64,000 nucleotides of DNA, from positions 62,001-126,000 of the forward strand of contig JAHBVV010000009.1 in the NCBI GenBank assembly GCA_019637335.1, read 5' to 3'. The notes beneath the pieces were generated by a model, which worked only from the letters and a program-made list of their open reading frames with translations, did not search any database and was not told the DNA's origin. The position numbers were made by a program, and so were the translations under genes. Positions 15,960 through 25,184 of the stretch are shown piece after piece. The first letter of the stretch is position 1. Each line of letters begins with the position of its first letter. Source of the DNA: Candidatus Hydrogenedentota bacterium. Its GTDB lineage: Bacteria > Hydrogenedentota > Hydrogenedentia > Hydrogenedentales > JAEUWI01.

Positions 15960-17576
15960 ATGGATTCCTCCCTCTTCGAGCGCGTGAGCAGCGCCACGAC
16001 AACCGGCCTTTCCCCATTCATACCGCTGCACGACTATTCGGTCTTCGAAGCCCTCGTGGATGCGTGTGTCCGGCGGCTTGAGGGCGCGCAGGGGGGGGCG
16101 GCCCGCATCGTTGCGGATCCGGTCAGCGCGCAGCGCGTGGCCGCGACAAAGGCGACACTGCCCGATTCGCTGACCCTGACCATTCTGACGTCGGCCCGTT
16201 ACGGATTGCCGCCGGGCGCGGGCGGAGACGAGGATGGCGCCATTCCCGTGGACCGTGTATTCGTGTGTCTTGCGCCCAACGTCACCCTCGTTCTGCTGGG
16301 GAAGGCGTCCAGCCAATCTGGCGAGCCGAGGTTCAGCGGCGGCTGGTCGTTGCGGCGGGGCAACGCGGGGGCGGTGATCGACGCCCTGGCGGAGAACAGC
16401 GAGATAACGCCCGCCGAACGCGACGCGGCGCAGAATCTTCCCGAGCCGGCGGATAGCGAGCTTTCCGCGCTCGCCATGGATTTCATGGCGGTTCACGCGC
16501 GCGCCCAGGCGGACCAGCAGGAGAACATCGCGAAGGACAAGGCCGATCTTTTTTCGGTGCTGGCGATACTCAAGGCGATCTCCGCGAAGCGCCGCGCGCA
16601 CGATATACTTTTTGTGTTTGTGGAGCATATTTCGCAGGTGGTACAGTCCGACCGCTGCTCCATCGTGCGGATCTGGGGCGGCGATACGCAGGGCCACGTC
16701 ATGGCGTCTCACGAGGACGCCAGCGTTGTGAACAAGACGATCGATCTTCACAAGTATCCCGAATTGACCCAGGCCTTGCGCAACCGGCAGAAGATCGCCA
16801 TCAAGGACGCCCTGGACGAGTCGAATAGCGAGCCGTTCGCCGCGGGCCTCCGCGGGGCCGGCATGAACAGCCTGGTAGTTATTCCCATTGTGCTGTTCGA
16901 CCAGCACGTCGGCTCGCTGCTGTTGCGGGCCGCGCGCATCGAGGGCAACTTCACGCCACGCGAGATCAGCTTTTTCGAGATCGTGGCGGAGGCGGCGTCG
17001 AACGCGCTGGAGCGCGCGCAGCTGTTTGAAAGCATTCAGATTGCGAACGAGCGCCTGGAGCGTCTGGCGATAACCGACGGCCTGACGGGCCTGTACAACC
17101 ACCGCCATTTTCGCGAGCATCTGGAGAAGGAATTCGAACGCGCGAGCCGTTACCGGTTGCCGCTTTCGTGCCTGATCTTCGATGTGGACGATTTCAAGAA
17201 GTTCAATGACACCTTCGGCCACCTGGTGGGCGACGCGGTGTTAAAGGAAATCGCATCGCGCACGCAGCGCTGCGTGCGCAAGAGCGATCTCATCGCGCGC
17301 TACGGGGGCGAGGAATTCGTGGTCATCATGCCGCAGACCGGCGCGGACGGCGCCATGGTCGAAGGTGAGCGTATCCGCGAGATCATTGCCGGATCGCCGT
17401 TTGATGGAGCGCAATCCTCCCAGATTGTCACCATCAGCGGCGGAGTGAGCGTGCTGGATCACGACACAATGTTGAATGCCGAAGACCTGCTCCGCGCGGC
17501 GGATCAGGCCCTGTACGAAGCCAAAAGAAAGGGCAAGAACCGGATCGTGCTTGCCCAACCCGGGGATCAAGAATGA
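15960..17576 (+). CDS. GAF-GGDEF diguanylate cyclase
   Basis: 538-residue soluble signalling enzyme that makes cyclic di-GMP from GTP. The first 190 residues match nothing I recognise. A GAF domain (about 195-365) follows, then a GGDEF domain (about 372-535) with ITDGLTGLYNHRHF, the active-site signature GGEEF at 449-453 and the inhibitory-site RxxD (RKSD, 440-443) spaced correctly five residues before it. Catalysis and product inhibition both look intact. The ATG at 15960 has only weak upstream pairing. The stop overlaps the start of the lipoprotein gene, so the two are translationally coupled. Confidence 0.9.
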   Translation: MDSSLFERVSSATTTGLSPFIPLHDYSVFEALVDACVRRLEGAQGGAARIVADPVSAQRVAATKATLPDSLTLTILTSARYGLPPGAGGDEDGAIPVDRVFVCLAPNVTLVLLGKASSQSGEPRFSGGWSLRRGNAGAVIDALAENSEITPAERDAAQNLPEPADSELSALAMDFMAVHARAQADQQENIAKDKADLFSVLAILKAISAKRRAHDILFVFVEHISQVVQSDRCSIVRIWGGDTQGHVMASHEDASVVNKTIDLHKYPELTQALRNRQKIAIKDALDESNSEPFAAGLRGAGMNSLVVIPIVLFDQHVGSLLLRAARIEGNFTPREISFFEIVAEAASNALERAQLFESIQIANERLERLAITDGLTGLYNHRHFREHLEKEFERASRYRLPLSCLIFDVDDFKKFNDTFGHLVGDAVLKEIASRTQRCVRKSDLIARYGGEEFVVIMPQTGADGAMVEGERIREIIAGSPFDGAQSSQIVTISGGVSVLDHDTMLNAEDLLRAADQALYEAKRKGKNRIVLAQPGDQE

Positions 17577-18112
17577 GAGCATTACCCGCCCTTTTCGCGC
17601 TGCTGGCCCTGCTGGCGGCGGGCTGCGCCACCACCACGAACGCGTTCGTCCATTTGCGGCCGGATTACAGCGACCTGCCGGCCGAGCCGTTGCGCGAGGT
17701 GGCCGCCGGGATCGAGGAGATCGTGGCCGAGGGGCGGCAGGAGTTCGCGCTGGATTTCGGCGGCGACATTGTCATCGATCTGCCGGAGATCCGCCAGGCC
17801 GTCCGGACGCGGGCCATCCGGTCGGAACTTGTATCGGACTTGTTGGATTCGGGCTTCGCCATTGAGAAGAACAACGGCCTGCTCGCGATACAACGATCCT
17901 CGGCATACAAGAAGGCCACGAACAGCCGCGAGCGCGACCGGGACGCGCTGATTGTAATGGGCGAGAACCAGAACCGGTGGACGATATACGAGGGGCTTCT
18001 GAAGGCCAATAATTGGCCGCCGCGCAGCCTGTCCGCCATCCAAGAGACCTTCTTCCTGGCGCGCGTCTCCTTGTTGACGCCGGGGCAGCAACACGAGGCG
18101 GCCGCACCGTAA
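17573..18112 (+). CDS. DUF1318-type lipoprotein
   Basis: 179-residue lipoprotein. The signal peptide ends in LLAAGC, with Cys18 the expected lipidated residue. The mature part contains a region similar to DUF1318 (YdbL-like): IRSELVSDLLDSGFAIEKNNGLLAIQ, followed by an acidic/basic linker and a helix around NRWTIYEGLLKANNW. The function of this family is unknown; YdbL sits near a lipoprotein and a membrane protein in enterobacteria. Here the ATG overlaps the cyclase stop (ATGA), so expression follows the cyclase. It is convergent with bcp, ending 3 bp apart. Confidence 0.8.
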   Translation: MRALPALFALLALLAAGCATTTNAFVHLRPDYSDLPAEPLREVAAGIEEIVAEGRQEFALDFGGDIVIDLPEIRQAVRTRAIRSELVSDLLDSGFAIEKNNGLLAIQRSSAYKKATNSRERDRDALIVMGENQNRWTIYEGLLKANNWPPRSLSAIQETFFLARVSLLTPGQQHEAAAP

Positions 18113-18115
18113 GGT

Positions 18116-18607
18116 CTAGCCGGCGGCGCCCGCGTCGATCAGGGCCTTCAAGACCTGTTCCGCATGGCCCTGGGGCCGCACCTTGTGCCAGACGTGGGCG
18201 AGCTTCCCCTTCGGGTCGACGAGGAAGGTGGCCCGCTGCACGCCCATGAATTTGCGCCCATAGAGGCTCTTCTCCACCCACACCCCGTATTTTTCGGCGA
18301 TGGCGTGGTCTTCATCGGACAGCAGTAGAAAATTCAACCCGAATTTCTCGGAGAATTTGCAGTGCGACTCGGCGGAGTCCGGGCTGACGCCAAGGAGGAC
18401 ACCGCCCGCGGCTTCGATCTCCGGGAGGATATCCCGGAATTCCTTCGCTTCGGTTGTGCAGCCCGGCGTATCGTCCTTCGGGTAGAAATACACGACGGCG
18501 AAGCGGCCCTTGAATTGGCTGAGACGCACCAGCGTCCCGTCGCTGGCCTTTGCGGAAAAGGCCGGCGCGCGATCACCCGGCTGAAGTCCGGCGTTTAATT
18601 CGGGCAT
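18116..18607 (-). CDS. bcp: Thioredoxin-dependent peroxiredoxin, Bcp/PrxQ family
   Basis: 163-residue thiol peroxidase that reduces hydrogen peroxide and organic hydroperoxides using thioredoxin. The peroxidatic Cys50 lies in PKDDTPGCTTEA. The position five residues later, where E. coli Bcp has its resolving Cys, is occupied by KEF, but Cys83 in SAESHCKFSEKFG fits the alternative alpha-3 resolving cysteine known in Xanthomonas PrxQ. A working two-Cys mechanism is therefore likely. The ATG at 18607 opens MPELNAGLQPGDRAPAF. Divergent from the HDOD gene. Confidence 0.93.
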   Translation of the reverse strand: MPELNAGLQPGDRAPAFSAKASDGTLVRLSQFKGRFAVVYFYPKDDTPGCTTEAKEFRDILPEIEAAGGVLLGVSPDSAESHCKFSEKFGLNFLLLSDEDHAIAEKYGVWVEKSLYGRKFMGVQRATFLVDPKGKLAHVWHKVRPQGHAEQVLKALIDAGAAG

Positions 18608-18666
18608 GCAAGAACTCCCAACAAGTTACGGCGCAAGTAGTTAAAGGCGGGCTCCGATCCCGCTGC

Positions 18667-18695
18667 TTGCGTCCGGTAAATTCTTTACGTATTAT
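18667..18695 (+). promoter_or_regulatory. Candidate promoter of HDOD gene
   Basis: TTGCGT at 18667-18672 and TATTAT at 18690-18695, 17-bp spacer, 48 bp upstream of the GTG start. Fits the TTGC-type -35 seen at other genes in the window. Confidence 0.5.
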
Positions 18696-18742
18696 GACTA
18701 TAGCGGAGGGGCCGCGACGAACTCCAGAAGGAACCCCCCAAC

Positions 18743-19603
18743 GTGAAGTCTACCGAAATCGAAGAAGCGCTGCGGGGTATCCGCGACCTGCCGACCCTGC
18801 CCGCGATCCTGGGCAAGATCCTGCACGCAGCGGCGGATCCGGATGCGTCGGCGATCGACCTGGGCCGGTTGATCGCCGCGGACCAGTCGCTTTCGGCGAC
18901 CCTGCTCAAGCTGGTGAATTCATCCTACTACGGGTTCTACCGCCAGATTAAGACCGTTACGCAGGCGATCGTGGTGCTGGGCTTTCTCGAAGTGCGAAAC
19001 CTGGCCCTTACCGCGACCGCGTTTCGCGCGTTTGACGCGTTTCCCTCCCGGTATGACCGGGAGCAGCTCTGGCGGCATTCGCTGGCCGTGGCGCTGGCCT
19101 CGGACCGCATCGCCAAGCTGACGCGCCAGAACGGCGACGGCTGTTTCGAATCCGGGCTTTTGCACGATATCGGCAAGGTCGTCCTGGACTGCCTTTATCC
19201 GGAGCAGTTCCGCCAGGCGGCGGTGCTCGCCGAATCGAAAGCGTGTTCGATTGCGGACGCCGAGCGGGAGACCTTCGGGCTGACCCACGCGGAAGTGGGC
19301 GGGCGTCTCGGGGAGCACTGGAATCTTCCCGAGGCGGTGGTTGAGACGATCCGGCATCACCATTCCGCCCGGGAGGCCGTGATCGATCCCGGGCAGGCGT
19401 ACCTGGTTTCTGCGGCAAATGCGCTGGCCTACGAGGCGGGCCTGGGGGAGGCCAGCAGCGGCGCGGATCCGGGCCTCGATCCCGAGGTAGCGGATTTTCT
19501 AGGCCTCACGGAAGACCACCGGGCGGCGGTAATCGAGGAACTTCGGGAGAATGCCCCGAAGATTGAAGCGATGGTCAGCACGCTGAAGAGTAGCGCCGCG
19601 TAG
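18743..19603 (+). CDS. HDOD-domain signalling protein
   Basis: 286-residue single-domain protein. The HDOD fold covers most of the length: LPTLPAILGKIL at the start, LIAADQSLSATLLKLVNSSYYG, VTQAIVVLGFLEVRNL, then LLHDIGKVVL (retained HD) and a late HHH in IRHHHSAREA. HDOD proteins are linked to c-di-GMP and stress signalling, usually without proven catalysis. Starts at a GTG with AGAAGGA upstream at a rather long spacing of 11. The next gene is convergent, 10 bp away. Confidence 0.88.
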   Translation: MKSTEIEEALRGIRDLPTLPAILGKILHAAADPDASAIDLGRLIAADQSLSATLLKLVNSSYYGFYRQIKTVTQAIVVLGFLEVRNLALTATAFRAFDAFPSRYDREQLWRHSLAVALASDRIAKLTRQNGDGCFESGLLHDIGKVVLDCLYPEQFRQAAVLAESKACSIADAERETFGLTHAEVGGRLGEHWNLPEAVVETIRHHHSAREAVIDPGQAYLVSAANALAYEAGLGEASSGADPGLDPEVADFLGLTEDHRAAVIEELRENAPKIEAMVSTLKSSAA

Positions 19604-19613
19604 GGGCGGGCGG

Positions 19614-20180
19614 CTATTCCGCGCGTAGTCCCAGAACGGTATCCACCGCCTGGCGCAACCGGGCCAGATTCACCGGAGCGCCGCGCCCCGACACGGCGGC
19701 GGCGGCGTCCAGCACCGCATGGATCAGGGGCGCGCGCCAGCGTTCCACCGGGCGACTGAGTTCGTCGCGCACGTATAGAATGTCGGAAAGCAGTTGGCGT
19801 CTGGCGTCGCCATGTATCGGGGCCAGATCGCCCTGGGCCACCAGTTCCTCCAGCAAGAGCGGTATGGCGCCGAGCGCGCCGGCCCCTTCGAGCGGCGCCG
19901 CCGGGAATTGCCGGTTGAACTCGAAGCGATTTTCGACCAGATCGATGCCCGCGGCCGTGATCCGCGCGGCGGAGAACATGGGTGGCCGGTATCCCATCAT
20001 CATTTCGACCAGCTTGCGATCGGCCAGGTAGTGCATGTTCGGCACGATGGAAACCCGGTCGATGAGGGGTGATTCGAAAAAGCGCTCCGGCTCCACCATG
20101 CAGAGCGGGTCCGCGAGGTAGGTGTCGTAAAGGATTTCCAACAGTGCGCGGCGCACGGCTTTGTGGTTGATATCGGGCAT
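19614..20180 (-). CDS. Uncharacterised protein, possible winged-helix fold
   Basis: 188-residue cytosolic protein that I do not recognise. The first 85 residues (VRRALLEILYDTYL, HYLADRKLVEMMMGYRPPMFSAARITAAGIDLVENRFEF) read like a winged helix-turn-helix with a beta-wing ending in an ITxxGIxLVE segment, as in PadR- or MarR-like folds. The C-terminal half is helical and Ala-rich. No enzyme motif was found. Real coding is supported by a clean ATG at 20180, no signal peptide and tight packing between HDOD and leuA. A DNA-binding role is inference. Confidence 0.7.
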   Translation of the reverse strand: MPDINHKAVRRALLEILYDTYLADPLCMVEPERFFESPLIDRVSIVPNMHYLADRKLVEMMMGYRPPMFSAARITAAGIDLVENRFEFNRQFPAAPLEGAGALGAIPLLLEELVAQGDLAPIHGDARRQLLSDILYVRDELSRPVERWRAPLIHAVLDAAAAVSGRGAPVNLARLRQAVDTVLGLRAE

Positions 20181-20227
20181 GCCCCGAGTATAGCAACCCG
20201 GGCGTTGCGCCGGAAAACGCCATCAAA

Positions 20228-20257
20228 TTGCGAAGGAACGGGGGCGGGCTTTATACT
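20228..20257 (+). promoter_or_regulatory. Candidate promoter of leuA
   Basis: TTGCGA at 20228-20233 and TATACT at 20252-20257 with an 18-bp spacer, giving a leader of about 80 nt before leuA. No leucine-rich leader peptide or attenuator was seen in it. Confidence 0.55.
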
Positions 20258-20343
20258 TAGGGGGCGGAAGGTCTGGAAGCGGCGCAGGCGGCCCGCGGTC
20301 CCGGGCGGACCGGGCCATCCCAGCAGCATCAGGAGAGCCTGAA

Positions 20344-21882
20344 ATGGCGGAACGCGTAGAGATTTTTGACACCACCCTCCGGGACGGCGAGCAGTCGCCC
20401 GGCGCGAGCATGGACGAGCACGAGAAGGTCCAGATGGCCCTCCAGCTCGATCGGCTCGGGGTGGATATCATCGAGGCGGGTTTCCCGATCGCCTCCAGCC
20501 AGGAATTCGAGGCGGTCAAGGCCGTTTCCGCGGCGGTGGAGCGCGCGCGCGTGGCCGCCCTGGCCCGCGCGCTCCCCGGCGACATCGAGCGGGCGGCCGC
20601 CGCCATCGAAAATGCGAAGCGCCCCGTCCTGCACACGTTTATCGCCACGTCGGACATTCACCTGGAGCATAAACTGCGCATGAGCCGCCAGGAAGTGCTT
20701 GACGCGGCCGGGAAAGCGGTCGCGCTGGCCAAGAGCCTTATTCCCCGCGTGGAATTCTCCGCCGAGGACGCGACCCGCTCCGACTGGGATTTCCTCGTTG
20801 AAGTGGCGAAGGTCGCGGTTCAAGCGGGCGCGGATGTGATCAACCTCCCGGATACGGTGGGCTATACGACGCCCGGCGAAATACGCGGCATGTTCGAGCA
20901 CGTCATCAAGCACGTGCCCGGTTCCGAGAAAATTGTGTTTTCCTCGCACAACCACAACGACCTCGGGCTCGCGGTGGCCAATGCCCTCGCGGCCGTCCTG
21001 GGCGGCGCGCGGCAGGTGGAATGCACGGTGAGCGGTATCGGCGAGCGCGCGGGCAACACCTCGCTCGAGGAGGTGGTGATGGCGATGCGCACCCGCAGCG
21101 AAATCTATCCCTTCGAGTGCGGCGTGGATTCGAAGGAACTGGTGCCCTCCAGCAGCCTGCTCAGCAAGATCACCGGGCTGGCCATCCCCTACAACAAGCC
21201 GATCGTGGGGCGGAACGCCTTTGCGCATGAATCCGGCATCCACCAGCACGGCATGATCGCCAACCGCCTGACCTATGAAATCATGACGCCCGAGTCGGTC
21301 GGGCGCAACCGGAGCGAGCTCGTCCTCGGGAAGCACTCCGGGCGCGCGGGGCTCGCCAGCCGCAGCGCCGAACTGGGCTACAAGCTCGACGAAGCGGCGC
21401 TGAAGCAGCTTTACGAGAAGTTCATCGATCTGGCGGACAAGAAGAAGGAGGTCTACGACGACGACCTGCGCATGCTCATTGTCTCGCTCCACAACGAGAG
21501 CTTTGAGGTGTACCACCTCAAGCAATTGCGCACGTCCGGGAACGACCCGGCCATGGCCCTCGTCACGCTTGGCAAGGGCAATGACACGTTTACCGACACG
21601 GCTACCGGCGACGGTCCCGTACACGCGGCCTGCATGGCCATCGAGCGCATAATCGACGTATCGGGGCGTCTCGAGCAGTTCGATATCCGGGCCACGACGC
21701 CGGGGAAGGACGCGCTCGGCGAGGCCTATGTCACCGTCTCTTTTGGCGACAAGACCTACAAGGGCAACGGCGCGAGCACAGACATCATCGAGGCCGCCGT
21801 ACTCGCCTATCTCAACGCGGTGAACAAGTACCTGGCCCTTTCCGAGAGTTTCAAGGTGCTTCCCGTGCCGGCGGGGCCGTAA
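20344..21882 (+). CDS. leuA: 2-isopropylmalate synthase
   Basis: 512-residue enzyme condensing 2-ketoisovalerate with acetyl-CoA in the first committed step of leucine synthesis. The catalytic barrel begins [15 protein letters not shown]; the metal-binding [13 protein letters not shown] and the subdomain-I [10 protein letters not shown] are intact. A C-terminal LeuA regulatory domain (about 380-505) with the [21 protein letters not shown] stretch should give leucine feedback inhibition. It starts at an ATG after AGGAGAGCC. The gene stands alone; leuB, leuC and leuD are not next to it, so the pathway is dispersed. Confidence 0.95.
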   Translation: MAERVEIFDTTLRDGEQSPGASMDEHEKVQMALQLDRLGVDIIEAGFPIASSQEFEAVKAVSAAVERARVAALARALPGDIERAAAAIENAKRPVLHTFIATSDIHLEHKLRMSRQEVLDAAGKAVALAKSLIPRVEFSAEDATRSDWDFLVEVAKVAVQAGADVINLPDTVGYTTPGEIRGMFEHVIKHVPGSEKIVFSSHNHNDLGLAVANALAAVLGGARQVECTVSGIGERAGNTSLEEVVMAMRTRSEIYPFECGVDSKELVPSSSLLSKITGLAIPYNKPIVGRNAFAHESGIHQHGMIANRLTYEIMTPESVGRNRSELVLGKHSGRAGLASRSAELGYKLDEAALKQLYEKFIDLADKKKEVYDDDLRMLIVSLHNESFEVYHLKQLRTSGNDPAMALVTLGKGNDTFTDTATGDGPVHAACMAIERIIDVSGRLEQFDIRATTPGKDALGEAYVTVSFGDKTYKGNGASTDIIEAAVLAYLNAVNKYLALSESFKVLPVPAGP

Positions 21883-21924
21883 TCCGGGCCTTCGTGTACA
21901 TGGAGCGGTTTTTTCGCGGCGAAT

Positions 21925-21954
21925 TTGCGCGGCGGCCCCGATAAATGGTATATT
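21925..21954 (+). promoter_or_regulatory. Candidate promoter of rpmE2
   Basis: TTGCGC at 21925-21930 and TATATT at 21949-21954 (18-bp spacer), predicting a leader of about 125 nt. Confidence 0.5.
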
Positions 21955-21959
21955 CTCGT

Positions 21960-22086
21960 GTTTTGTCCGGCGTTTCCGCAGGCCTGCGGGGCCCCGAGCG
22001 GGTTGTCCGGACCAAAACCGTAACCAATTGGCGCACAAGTGGCCTGAACCCGATTTCGGATGCGAGGCCCACGTAGGAGAGTTGCC
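21960..22086 (+). promoter_or_regulatory. Structured 5' leader of the L31 gene
   Basis: The predicted untranslated leader has GTTTTG-TCCGG at 21960-21970 that can pair with CCGGACCAAAAC at 22008-22019 (one bulge). These arms enclose the palindrome CCGCAGGCCTGCGG and GGGGCCCC. Ribosomal-protein L31 leaders are known in several phyla as autoregulatory RNAs; whether this one belongs to that class is inference. Confidence 0.3.
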
Positions 22087-22347
22087 GTGAAAGAAGGCAT
22101 TCACCCGAAGAACTACCGTGAAGTCGTTTTCAAGGACGTAGGTGCGGATATCGCGTGGCTGACGCGGTCCACGGTTTCGACGGATCGCACGATCACCTGG
22201 GAAGATGGCAAGGAATACCCGCTGTACACCTTGGAAATCTCCAGCCACTCGCACCCGTTCTACACGGGCAAGCAGAAGTTCGTGGACAGCGAAGGCCGCG
22301 TCGAGCGCTTCCAGAAGAAGTACGCGCGTGTGCTGAAAAAGGACTGA
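22087..22347 (+). CDS. rpmE2: 50S ribosomal protein L31, type B
   Basis: 86-residue L31 starting [18 protein letters not shown]. It has the type B (zinc-independent) character: no CxxC pair, and the [28 protein letters not shown] core. The start is a GTG at 22087 with GGAG nine bases upstream; an open ATG nine codons earlier lacks family sequence. It is followed immediately by an intrinsic terminator, so it is transcribed as a single gene between leuA and prfA. Confidence 0.92.
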   Translation: MKEGIHPKNYREVVFKDVGADIAWLTRSTVSTDRTITWEDGKEYPLYTLEISSHSHPFYTGKQKFVDSEGRVERFQKKYARVLKKD

Positions 22348-22352
22348 TTAAT

Positions 22353-22402
22353 CGGGCGCACCTTGACCTGACGGGTCCGGTGCGCCCGGTTTCTGTTTTT
22401 CG
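22353..22402 (+). terminator. Intrinsic terminator after rpmE2
   Basis: A 10-bp perfect stem, CGGGCGCACC (22353-22362) with GGTGCGCCCG (22379-22388), followed by GTTTCTGTTTTT. It lies directly after the L31 stop. Confidence 0.85.
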
Positions 22403-22453
22403 TTCTCCCCTTCCCACCCGCATCGATCACCATGCGCCAGGCACCCTACATCT

Positions 22454-23533
22454 ATGGATAAGACAATGCGGGAAAAGTTGCGGGCGGTCGCGGCGGAGTC
22501 CGACCGGCTCGGCGCCGCCATGGCCACGCAGGAAGTGGCTTCCGATCCGGAGGCCTACCGCAAGCACGCCAAGTCCCATGCGGAACTGGCGGATTTGGTC
22601 GCCTGTTTCCGGCGCTACCAGGAGCAGGAGTCGGGGCTTCGCGAGGCGGAGGCGGTCCTTCGCGAGGAAAACGACGCGGAAATGGTCGCCCTGGCGGAGG
22701 AGGAGCGGGAAAGCCTTCGGCTTTCGCTGTCCGCCCTGGAGCAGGAGCTGAAAATGCTCCTGGTCCCGAAAGATCCGAACGACGACAAGAACACGATCGT
22801 TGAAATTCGGGCGGGGACGGGCGGCGACGAGGCGGCGCTGTTTGTGGCGGACCTGTTCCGGATGTACGGGCGCTACGCGGAGCGCAAGGGCTGGAAGATT
22901 GAGGTCCTGAGCTCGCACGAGACGGAACTGGGGGGCTACAAAGAGATTTCCTTCCAGGTGTCCGGCGACCAGGTGTACAGCCAGCTCAAGTACGAGGGGG
23001 GCGTGCACCGGGTCCAGCGCGTTCCGGATACGGAAGCGCAGGGGCGCGTGCATACCTCGGCTGTCACGGTGGCGGTGATGCCGGAGGCCGAGGAGGTGGA
23101 GCTGGAAATCGATATGAACGATCTCCAGTTCGATGTGTACCGGAGCTCCGGGCCCGGGGGACAGAGCGTCAACACAACCGACTCCGCCGTGCGGGTGACC
23201 CACAAGCCCTCGGGTATGGTGGTGACCTGCCAGGACGAAAAGTCGCAGCACAAGAACAAGGCCAAGGCCCTGAAGGTGTTGCGGGCGCGCCTGCTCGATC
23301 TCAAGTTGCAGGAAGAGGCGGAGACCCGCTCGAAGGAGCGCAAGTCGCAGGTGGGCAGCGGCGATCGCAGCGAGCGCATCCGCACCTACAACTTCCCGCA
23401 GAACCGCCTCACGGACCACCGCATCAAGCTCTCCCTGAGTTCCCTTGATCGCGTCATGGCGGCCGGCGAACTCGACGAGGTCGTGGACTCCCTGATCGCC
23501 GCCGATCGCGCCGCGCGCCTCGCGGAAGAGTAA
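22454..23533 (+). CDS. prfA: Peptide chain release factor 1
   Basis: 359-residue class I release factor that terminates translation at UAA and UAG. The GGQ motif (235-237, in [20 protein letters not shown]) enters the peptidyl-transferase centre. The recognition loop region [23 protein letters not shown] carries a PxT tripeptide (PDT), as expected for RF1 rather than the SPF of RF2. Length and C-terminus ([15 protein letters not shown]) are normal. The stop overlaps the prmC start (TAATG), giving coupling to its modifying enzyme. Confidence 0.96.
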   Translation: MDKTMREKLRAVAAESDRLGAAMATQEVASDPEAYRKHAKSHAELADLVACFRRYQEQESGLREAEAVLREENDAEMVALAEEERESLRLSLSALEQELKMLLVPKDPNDDKNTIVEIRAGTGGDEAALFVADLFRMYGRYAERKGWKIEVLSSHETELGGYKEISFQVSGDQVYSQLKYEGGVHRVQRVPDTEAQGRVHTSAVTVAVMPEAEEVELEIDMNDLQFDVYRSSGPGGQSVNTTDSAVRVTHKPSGMVVTCQDEKSQHKNKAKALKVLRARLLDLKLQEEAETRSKERKSQVGSGDRSERIRTYNFPQNRLTDHRIKLSLSSLDRVMAAGELDEVVDSLIAADRAARLAEE

Positions 23534-24375
23534 TGCCGCCGGTTCGGGAGGCGCTGGCGGACGCGGCGGACCGCCTGCGCGCCGTCACGGATACTCCGGA
23601 ATTCGAAGCCGCCCTGCTGGCCCGCCACGCGTGGGGCTGGAGCCGGGCGCGGCTCGTGCTGGATGCGCGCGAGCCCGCGGACACGGCATCCCTGGAGCCC
23701 CTGATCCGGCGGCGGCTTTCCGCGGAGCCCATTGCCTATATACTGGGCCGCTGGGAATTCTTCTCCATCGATCTGGCCGTGGAGGCGCCCCTGCTGGTCC
23801 CGCGGCCCGAGACCGAACACCTCGTCGAGGCGGCGATCAGGCATCTCGGCCAGCGCCCCGCGCGCGTGCTGGACCTGTGCACGGGCACGGGCTGTGTCGC
23901 CATCGCGATCGCGCGAAACGCCCCCGTGTCCGGAATCGTGGCTACGGACATCCATCCCGTGGCGCTGCGCGTCGCGGCCTCCAACGCGGCGGAATACGGA
24001 ATCCCGCTGGACGTTCGCCCGGGCGATCTATTCGCGGCGCTAGCGGATGGCGCGGCTCCCTTCGATGTAATCGTCTCCAACCCGCCCTATGTCGCCGAGA
24101 CCGCGTGGGACACCCTCGCGCCGGACATTCGAAACTTCGAGGATCGCGGCGCGCTCCTTTCCGGGCCGGACGGCCTGGATTGCATTCGCCGGATTGTGCG
24201 CGATGCCCCGTTGTGGCTCAGTCCGGGCGGCATGCTCGCCCTGGAAATGGGGGAGGAGCAGGGGGCGGTGGCCCGCGCGCTGTTCACCGAGCGGGGATTC
24301 CGGGACGTCTCAATTCGCCAGGATCTGGCGGGCCACGACCGCGTCATCACCGGTGTTTGGGGCGCGGGCGCGTAA
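23533..24375 (+). CDS. prmC: Release factor glutamine methyltransferase
   Basis: 280-residue SAM-dependent N5-glutamine methyltransferase that methylates the GGQ glutamine of release factors. A helical N-terminal domain (1-75) is followed by PRPETEHLVEAAI, SAM-binding LDLCTGTGCVAIAIA and the catalytic NPPY (183-186), which binds the glutamine side chain. Size and order match HemK/PrmC. It starts in a one-base overlap with prfA, the usual prfA-prmC operon order. Confidence 0.95.
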   Translation: MPPVREALADAADRLRAVTDTPEFEAALLARHAWGWSRARLVLDAREPADTASLEPLIRRRLSAEPIAYILGRWEFFSIDLAVEAPLLVPRPETEHLVEAAIRHLGQRPARVLDLCTGTGCVAIAIARNAPVSGIVATDIHPVALRVAASNAAEYGIPLDVRPGDLFAALADGAAPFDVIVSNPPYVAETAWDTLAPDIRNFEDRGALLSGPDGLDCIRRIVRDAPLWLSPGGMLALEMGEEQGAVARALFTERGFRDVSIRQDLAGHDRVITGVWGAGA

Positions 24376-24482
24376 CGGCGGGCCGCGCGTCTTTCGACAT
24401 GGGGTTTGCGCGGGTGCTACACTCAACCCGGCTGGCGCGGGCCGCGGGCCAGGGCGAGGGTAGCAACGAGCGGGGACCGTTT

Positions 24483-25184
24483 ATGAGCGACTTGCCGGAA
24501 TACCGGACGATGGCTGTGCGGGAAATGCCGGCATCCGACCGGCCGCGCGAGCGCCTCGAGCAGGTAGGCCCGGAAGCGTTGACGGACGCCGAGCTTATCG
24601 CGGTGCTTTTCCGCACAGGCACGCGCCAGCACGGCGCCGTGGGGCTGGCCCAGGTGCTGCTTCAGCATTTCGAGGGGTTGCGCCGGCTGAGCCGCGCGAG
24701 CCTGAGCGAGTTGCAGCGGGTGCCGGGCGTCGGGCGCGTCAAGGCGATTGAGCTGAAGGCGGCGATCGAACTGGGATTGCGCGTCGCGCGGCAGCAGTCC
24801 ACGGGGCGCGTGAAGATCACCGGCGCGCGCGATGTGTTTGAGTTGTTGAAATACGATTTCAAGGCATACGAGACGGAGCATTTTAAGACGATACTCCTTA
24901 ACACCAAGAACGAAGTGTTGCGGACCGTGCGCGTCTCCATCGGATCCATTCAGGAAACGCTGGCGGCGCCGGGCGATGTCTATCGCGAGGCCGTGCGGGA
25001 TGGCGCCGCGTCGGTCATCGTCGCGCACAACCACCCGAGCGGCAATCCCGAGCCAAGCCAGGCGGACATCCGCCTGACGGCGCAACTGGCCGAAGCGGGC
25101 GAGATCCTGGGGATTCCCCTGCTCGATCATGTCGTTTTCGGCGATATGAGATTCGTAAGTTTGAAAGAAAGGCAATTGATGTGA
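24483..25184 (+). CDS. radC: RadC-family JAB-domain protein
   Basis: 233-residue protein of the RadC (UPF0758) family. An N-terminal helix-hairpin-helix-like region (LQRVPGVGRVKAIELKAAIELG) is followed by a JAB/MPN metalloprotease-like domain with the zinc signature HNHPSGNPEPSQAD. The conserved Glu upstream of it (SIGSIQETLAAPGDVYREA) is present. The role is uncertain despite the name; a DNA-repair function has been questioned, and links to recombination or competence have been proposed. The ATG at 24483 gives MSDLPEYRTMAVREMP, the normal family N-terminus. Its TGA overlaps the GTG start of psd. Confidence 0.92.
   Translation: MSDLPEYRTMAVREMPASDRPRERLEQVGPEALTDAELIAVLFRTGTRQHGAVGLAQVLLQHFEGLRRLSRASLSELQRVPGVGRVKAIELKAAIELGLRVARQQSTGRVKITGARDVFELLKYDFKAYETEHFKTILLNTKNEVLRTVRVSIGSIQETLAAPGDVYREAVRDGAASVIVAHNHPSGNPEPSQADIRLTAQLAEAGEILGIPLLDHVVFGDMRFVSLKERQLM

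Noticed and set aside
20329-22254. A 641-codon open frame on the minus strand, antisense to leuA
   Set aside because: High-GC shadow frame; leuA is certain, and the antisense protein is Arg/His/Gly-rich with no recognisable domain.
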